In this document: one piece after another, positions 7,871-11,500 of the stretch
Layout: every line of letters begins with the position of its first letter
Position numbering within the stretch: position 1 is the first letter of the stretch
Assembly: GCA_003538495.1 (NCBI GenBank)
Contig: DPSD01000702.1
Location: forward strand, 11,228 to 22,727
Reading direction: 5' to 3'
From: Accumulibacter sp.
GTDB taxonomy: Bacteria > Pseudomonadota > Gammaproteobacteria > Burkholderiales > Rhodocyclaceae
Length of the DNA stretch: 11,500 bases
Translations under genes and position numbers: made by a program
Notes under the pieces: generated by a model
Databases searched by the model: none
Told to the model about the DNA's origin: nothing
What the model saw: only the letters and a program-made list of their open reading frames with translations

Positions 7871-8183
7871 CCGGCAACTTCCGGCCAACTGGCGACGAGA
7901 GCAGTGCGCAGGCGACAATTCCTGGACGCTTGGCGGAGTGGCTGAGCGATCGCCGCTGGCGAACGAACGCAAGCGAAGCGCCGCCGCTGCGCACAGACAC
8001 TTCAATGCACAGGGCTGGCGTGCAACGGCGGCTCACTGGTCGCTGCGTGGAAGTTCTTGTCGTGCCTGCCCTTCATCGACGAAGGACCACAGCAATCCAC
8101 CGCCATCCCGCGCCGCTCGCAATTCGCTACTTGCCAGCCGTCCCACTACCAGGGGTTCGGCGGCGACCGGAGCGCTCACCACG

Positions 8184-8202
8184 GCCGGCGCTGTCCGCCG
8201 GC
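8184..8202. other. GC-rich perfect hairpin
   Basis: GCCGGCG and CGCCGGC pair perfectly around a 5-nt loop, about 85 nt past the stop codon of the Cache gene. There is no U-run on either side, so it is not a standard intrinsic terminator; it could pause or protect the 3' end of that transcript, or be chance in GC-rich sequence. Confidence 0.3.
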
Positions 8203-8286
8203 GAGAAATCCCGCCGCCTTGCGTCTGGTCGTGCCATTCCGATCAGTCGCGCATCGGGTCCCCGCGCAACTTCGTCCACGGAACCA

Positions 8287-8730
8287 CTACTTGTAATAGC
8301 CGACCGCACACACCTGGTCGCCGATCCTGGTGACGTAGGCAACCTTGACCACAGGATCCGTCTGCCCGGGGCGCGGCCACATATACACCACCTCGGAAAT
8401 CGTTCCCTCCTCGGCCACGGCGTAGAGATCTGCGCCCAGCGGCTTGCCAGCCTTGTCCTTGAGCTCTTTGAGGTTGGTGCCGAGGAGCGTCGGATGCGCG
8501 GTGAAGTAGCCGTCCGGACCGCCGCAATACGGGTACAGGTCGCGATCCATGAAACCGCCTTCACCCTTGGTAAACATTACGAGCGCCCTGGCCTTGTCGG
8601 CCTTCAGGGCAACGACCACCTTTTCGAGCATCGCTTTGGCTTCGGCGGGAGTCCCGGATGGCCCTGCCGCCGCGACGCCGGCAGATCCGAGAACGGCAAG
8701 GGCCAAAGCCAGGACAGTTTGACGCAGCAT
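8287..8730 (-). CDS. Secreted single-Cache-domain protein
   Basis: A 147-residue exported protein. The signal peptide is about 1-22 (MLRQTVLALALAVLGSAGVAAA, cleavage near AAA/GP). The rest is a small Cache (sCache_2-like) domain: a helix (EAKAMLEKVVVALKADKARAL), then FMDRDLYPYCGGPDGYFTAHPTLLGTNLKELKDKAGKPLGADLY, and a C-terminal KVAYVTRIGDQVCAVGYYK. The order DRDLY ... HP.L.G.nL..LkD..GK ... V..CaVGYYK is typical of the stand-alone Cache proteins of proteobacteria, which probably bind a small ligand in the periplasm; no enzyme motif is present. Two cysteines (69 and 141) might form a disulfide. The ATG at 8730 is fixed by AAGGAG 7 nt upstream. It is a single-gene unit, 230 bp downstream of the Usp gene. 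Ligand and role are unknown. Confidence 0.85.
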   Translation of the reverse strand: MLRQTVLALALAVLGSAGVAAAGPSGTPAEAKAMLEKVVVALKADKARALVMFTKGEGGFMDRDLYPYCGGPDGYFTAHPTLLGTNLKELKDKAGKPLGADLYAVAEEGTISEVVYMWPRPGQTDPVVKVAYVTRIGDQVCAVGYYK

Positions 8731-8742
8731 CGAAAATCTCCT

Positions 8743-8774
8743 TGTCAAATGTTCTGACAGCAATCCACTTGCTG
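8743..8774. promoter_or_regulatory. Two adjoining dyads upstream of the Cache gene
   Basis: TGTCA (8743-8747) and TGACA (8755-8759) form an inverted repeat with a 7-nt spacer. Overlapping its end, CAGCAA (8758-8763) and TTGCTG (8769-8774) form a perfect 6-bp dyad with a 5-nt spacer. Both lie within 45 bp of the start codon, the first abutting the ribosome site. They could be an operator or a leader hairpin; no known factor is recognised. Confidence 0.25.
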
Positions 8775-8894
8775 CCAGACCCCAAGCGAGGTGATACGCT
8801 GTCTGTAAGGCCGGGGGCGCTTGGCGGCTCCTGGCAAGACGTAGTGACGGGATTGTACGACTGTACGGCCACGAGTAGCCAACTTGCGCCGCGA

Positions 8895-8915
8895 ACACGG
8901 CGTAGCGCGCCGTGT
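8895..8915 (-). terminator. Hairpin after the Usp gene, possible terminator
   Basis: An 8-bp perfect stem (8895-8902 with 8908-8915) encloses a 5-nt loop, 45 nt past the Usp stop. On the minus strand only two U residues follow, so termination efficiency is doubtful; it may instead be a mRNA 3'-end stabiliser. Confidence 0.3.
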
Positions 8916-8960
8916 CCGGGGGCCGGCGGAATGAGTCACCTATCCCGACCGACTTGTCGC

Positions 8961-9470
8961 TCAGGCCTTCTTCTTATCCTTTTCCCTGGCCTTTTCTTTC
9001 GCCTTGCGTTCACTCGCTGCCAACCCGGGGGCACGAAAAACGAGGACGGGAATACTTGAGTGCGTCAAGACCCGGTACGTTTCACTGCCGACCAGCAGCG
9101 AGGACAGACCCCCGCGGCTGTTCTTGGCCATGAAGATCAGGTCGCAGTTGTTGTCCTCTGCGGCTTTGATGATCGCCTCCCACGGGGTATCGCTGACCAC
9201 CGCGAGAGCGGTGCACTCGACCCCGGCGTCCTTGCAGAGTTTCTTGATGAAACCGAGATACTCCTTCGATTTCCCTTCGGCACGAGAAAGCAGGCGGTCG
9301 ACTGCGGCCGGATGCACCAGGTCCGTGTAATCTTCCGATGGCTGACCAATCGCCTTGGCGTACAAGGCCGTGATCTTGACATTGCCCGCCTTGGCAAACG
9401 CCACCGCTCGCTCGGCGGTTTCTCTCGACAGCTGGCTTCCATCCGTCGGCAGCAAGATGTGCTGGAACAT
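8961..9470 (-). CDS. UspA-family universal stress protein
   Basis: A 169-residue cytoplasmic protein with the Usp alpha/beta fold: first strand and loop MFQHILLPTDGSQLS, a middle stretch CTALAVVSDTPWEAIIKAAEDNNCDLIFMA, and the closing segment GGLSSLLVGSETYRVLTHSSIPVLVFR. Usp proteins help survival under starvation, oxidative or respiratory stress. The ATP-binding Usp signature G-x2-G-x9-G-S is only half present: the two leading glycines are Ala115 and Ser118, while Gly128-Ser129 remain. A basic tail of about 20 residues (SERKAKEKAREKDKKKA) follows the fold. The ATG at 9470 matches the family start and has GGGAG about 10 nt upstream; a frame open to 9545 adds only an arginine-rich, non-family stretch. 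It lies between the SulP and Cache genes, all on the same strand but with wide gaps. Confidence 0.92.
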   Translation of the reverse strand: MFQHILLPTDGSQLSRETAERAVAFAKAGNVKITALYAKAIGQPSEDYTDLVHPAAVDRLLSRAEGKSKEYLGFIKKLCKDAGVECTALAVVSDTPWEAIIKAAEDNNCDLIFMAKNSRGGLSSLLVGSETYRVLTHSSIPVLVFRAPGLAASERKAKEKAREKDKKKA

Positions 9471-9494
9471 GATTGTTGTTCTCCCTCGAGTTGG

Positions 9495-9508
9495 GGCCGC
9501 TCGCGGCC
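9495..9508 (-). other. GC-rich dyad in the Usp leader
   Basis: GGCCGC and GCGGCC form a perfect inverted repeat with a 2-nt centre (practically a 5-bp stem with a 4-nt loop), ending about 25 nt upstream of the Usp ATG and just before the ribosome site. It might modulate translation; this is inference from position. Confidence 0.2.
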
Positions 9509-9523
9509 ACCTTGGTGCCGGGA

Positions 9524-9529
9524 ATAATA
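9524..9529 (-). promoter_or_regulatory. Possible Usp -10 element
   Basis: The minus strand reads TATTAT, one change from TATAAT, 53 nt upstream of the Usp ATG in an otherwise GC-rich stretch. No good -35 is found at 16-18 nt, so an activator-dependent or alternative-sigma promoter is possible. Confidence 0.3.
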
Positions 9530-9722
9530 GACCAATTCCCCCCACAACGGCGAAAGAGGCCGGGAACTATGGCACGGACCAGCGACGGGCGACGCTCTCG
9601 GCCCGGCGCCACAAGTCGCAACCACGCCAACGGAGCCGACAGCCGGAAGCAGCCCCGTGCCTCGCCAAACATCTCGTAGTCCATGGTCCATGCTCTTTGA
9701 CTTGATGTCGATTCCTGTCGCC

Positions 9723-11500
9723 CTAATCCTGCATCGCCATCAGCTCCTTGTCGGAGTAACGCAACCTCAAAGCCAGCACCTTGGCGACCGCTTCGAGGAG
9801 TTGGAAGGCCAGCCGCTTGTGTTCCTCCTTGAGCCTTTCGAACTGCTCTCGCCGCAAGACGAAGAGTTCCGTGTCGTCCACGGCCGTGCCGTCGTTGAAG
9901 CGGCTCGTCCCGGCAATGAAGGCAATACCACCGAAAAAGTCGCCGCGCCCATAGGTCAAGGTGTGATGTCCGTCGGCTGTTCCCTCGACCGGCAAGGTGA
10001 TCCGGACTGCGCCCTTGCGGATCAGGTACAGTTCATCGGCGACGTCGCCAAGCGAGAAGACCTTCGTGCCCGCCGGCACCGAGCGCCGTTCAAGGCATTC
10101 CATCAGCGTAATCAGGGTATCTTCCTTGTGATTCTTGAAGATGTCGAGCTCGTACACCTCGAGCGGCGGCAGGTCGAGCGCCTCCTTGAGGTGTTCGCCC
10201 AGGATCTCGTCTTCAATCCACTCGACCGCGTCATCGATGTTCGGAAAGACCTTGACATGTTCGGTCATGGTCGTCAGTTCCATCTGATCGAAGAGCTCGG
10301 CAATATTCCTGCCATTGGGGAGCGTCCGGGCCAAGTTGCTGAAGATCAGAAAGGCGTTACGTTCGATCAGCGAGTCCCTGATCTGGCTCAGCAAATGCAC
10401 CGCCGTGACGTCGACCGACTGCACGCGCCGCATGTCGAGCAGAATGTAGGTGCGCTTGGCCAACTCCGGCTCCAGTGCGGAATACAACTGGTCCTTGGTA
10501 CCGAAGAACAAGCTCCCCTGCAGTTCGAGGATCGCCGTCTGGTCGCCATTTTTCACCAGCAGTTCCATTTCCTGCCCCAGGCGTACCCGTTTCGAAAACC
10601 GCTGGCTGCCATCGAGCTTGCTACGGATGATCGTGCTGCCCAATTGCTCCCGGATGAACAGCAGCATCGCCAGCGCGATCCCGACACCCGACGCGGCGAT
10701 CAGGCTGTAACCCACCGCCACGCCCACCACCACCACGATCACCACGAAATCCAGCACGGTCCACGGCGACGCCAGCAGATGGAAGCTGTGCCGGTCGATC
10801 ATCCGGAAACCGACGACGATCAGGATGCCGGCCAATGCCGCCACCGGGATCCAGGCAATGAACGCTCCCAGGACAAGGAACGCGATCAGCGACAGCACGC
10901 CTTCAAAGATCCCCGACGCACGGGTCTGCCCGCCGCTGGCCAGATTGACCATCGTCGCCCCCATCTGCCCGGCTCCAGGCATGCCGCCGACACACGCCGA
11001 AGCGACGTTGCCGAGACCCTGGGCGACGAGCTCGCGGTTGGAATCGTGGCGACTCCGGGTCAAGGCGTCGAGGACCACCGCCGTCTTCAGCGTGTCGATC
11101 GACAACAGCACCGCAAGGGTGATTGCTGGTCCGAACAGGCTGCCGATCTGGCTGAGCTTGAGGTCACCGATTTCCCGCCAACGGCCGGTGATCGCCTCCA
11201 GCATGCTTGACGCCGTTCCGCCAAGCGGACCGATGATCAGCTTGTTCCCCTCGACCACCAACATCGTCTCATCGACCGAATAGGCCAGCGCGAAATACGT
11301 CAGCACCCCGGCCAGCAAGCCGAGAATGGCCGCCGGAACGACGCGCGTGACGTACGGTGCGCCGACCATCACCGCCATCGTCACCGCGCCGATGACCGCG
11401 CCCTCCCACTGCCAGAGTTCCGGCGAGATCAGCGCCCGCCACAATGAGTGGCCGCCGAAAACCCCCAGAAACTTCGGAATCTGACTGCCGATGATGATCA
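9723..11500 (-). CDS. SulP-family anion transporter with STAS and cyclic-nucleotide-binding-like domains, C-terminal part
   Basis: About 591 residues are visible; the frame stays open to the right edge, so the N terminus is missing (a TTG at 11444 is internal, not the start). Residues 1-285 hold several membrane helices and the SulP core, including SNRELVAQGLGNVASACVGG and NLASGGQTRASGIFEGV. A STAS domain follows (about 320-433) with ILELQGSLFFGTKDQL and LLDMRRVQSVDVTAVHLLSQI. A cNMP-binding-like domain lies at about 458-553: VPAGTKVFSLGDVADELYLIRKGAVRI, then the phosphate-binding cassette DFFGGIAFIAGTSRFNDGTAV, where the arginine (Arg533) is kept but the usual Glu (in FGE) is Gly. SulP proteins move sulfate, bicarbonate or dicarboxylates across the inner membrane; the substrate cannot be told from the sequence. 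The domain order suggests that a cytoplasmic signal gates transport. Confidence 0.92.
   Translation of the reverse strand, partial: IIIGSQIPKFLGVFGGHSLWRALISPELWQWEGAVIGAVTMAVMVGAPYVTRVVPAAILGLLAGVLTYFALAYSVDETMLVVEGNKLIIGPLGGTASSMLEAITGRWREIGDLKLSQIGSLFGPAITLAVLLSIDTLKTAVVLDALTRSRHDSNRELVAQGLGNVASACVGGMPGAGQMGATMVNLASGGQTRASGIFEGVLSLIAFLVLGAFIAWIPVAALAGILIVVGFRMIDRHSFHLLASPWTVLDFVVIVVVVGVAVGYSLIAASGVGIALAMLLFIREQLGSTIIRSKLDGSQRFSKRVRLGQEMELLVKNGDQTAILELQGSLFFGTKDQLYSALEPELAKRTYILLDMRRVQSVDVTAVHLLSQIRDSLIERNAFLIFSNLARTLPNGRNIAELFDQMELTTMTEHVKVFPNIDDAVEWIEDEILGEHLKEALDLPPLEVYELDIFKNHKEDTLITLMECLERRSVPAGTKVFSLGDVADELYLIRKGAVRITLPVEGTADGHHTLTYGRGDFFGGIAFIAGTSRFNDGTAVDDTELFVLRREQFERLKEEHKRLAFQLLEAVAKVLALRLRYSDKELMAMQD

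Larger units (their letters stand above)
7859..8286. other. 428-bp region without a supportable gene
   Basis: Lies between the Cache gene stop and the glycosylase start. Several frames are open on both strands, as expected in GC-rich DNA, but none has a ribosome site, a family pattern or a sensible composition. It holds the possible glycosylase promoter at its left end and a perfect GC-rich hairpin at 8184-8202. I see no tRNA, repeat array or intact regulatory RNA. It could be a degraded gene or a long untranslated region. Confidence 0.5.

Noticed and set aside
7929..7960. Sequence resembling the start of a tRNA-Ser/Leu (GGCGGAGTGGCTGAGCG)
   Set aside because: No matching acceptor stem, T-arm (GGTTCGA) or anticodon arm follows within tRNA length.
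7816..8757. Plus-strand open frame (313 codons) across the glycosylase start, the gap and the Cache gene
   Set aside because: It runs antisense to the start of the glycosylase and all of the Cache gene, and its product is Arg-rich without recognisable domains.
9675..9695. TCCATGG/TCCATGC repeat near the SulP stop as a regulatory dyad
   Set aside because: Too short and only a partial direct repeat; it is not a palindrome and has no flanking structure.
9657..11210. Long plus-strand open frame (517 codons) opposite the SulP gene
   Set aside because: It is the antisense of a clear SulP-STAS-cNMP protein. Its product is Arg/Gln/His-rich with no domain, as expected for the mirror frame of a GC-rich gene.

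Overview
The window looks like chromosomal core DNA from a GC-rich betaproteobacterium. The accA and tilS proteins, a C4-dicarboxylate TRAP locus closely like that of Rhodobacter capsulatus, and the adjacent order AlkA-type glycosylase - accA - tilS fit Rhodocyclales, possibly an Accumulibacter-like lineage. That placement is inference from protein character and gene order, since no search was possible. I see no mobile element, CRISPR array, tRNA or rRNA. Coding is dense and largely conventional.

Region 1 (1-4758) is a C4-dicarboxylate uptake module. On the minus strand are dctP (periplasmic binding protein), dctQ (small membrane subunit) and the first 57 codons of dctM (large permease, running off the left edge). 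A strong intrinsic terminator lies between dctP and dctQ, and dctQ and dctM overlap by ATGA. Divergent from dctP, across about 190 bp, is dctS-dctR: a two-TM, PAS-containing sensor histidine kinase and a FixJ/LuxR-type response regulator, also overlapping by ATGA. The layout matches the known dctPQM/dctSR plan: the kinase senses dicarboxylate, the regulator is phosphorylated, and it presumably acts in the shared intergenic region.

Region 2 (4801-7858, minus) is a housekeeping run: an AlkA-family DNA glycosylase, accA (acetyl-CoA carboxylase carboxyltransferase alpha) and tilS (tRNA-Ile lysidine synthase). The tilS start lies inside the end of accA. tilS converges on dctR with only 42 bp between them.

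Region 3 (7859-8286) is 428 bp in which I cannot support a gene.

Region 4 (8287-11500, minus) holds a small secreted single-Cache-domain protein, a UspA-family protein with a degenerate nucleotide-binding motif and a lysine-rich tail, and the C-terminal part (about 591 residues visible) of a SulP anion transporter carrying both a STAS domain and a C-terminal cyclic-nucleotide-binding-like domain. The SulP N terminus is beyond the right edge.

I do not find a clear undescribed system. The most useful second-look items are the SulP-STAS-cNMP fusion with an altered phosphate-binding cassette, the dctP/dctQ terminator, the divergent dct control region, the degenerate Usp motif, and the dyads around the Cache gene.
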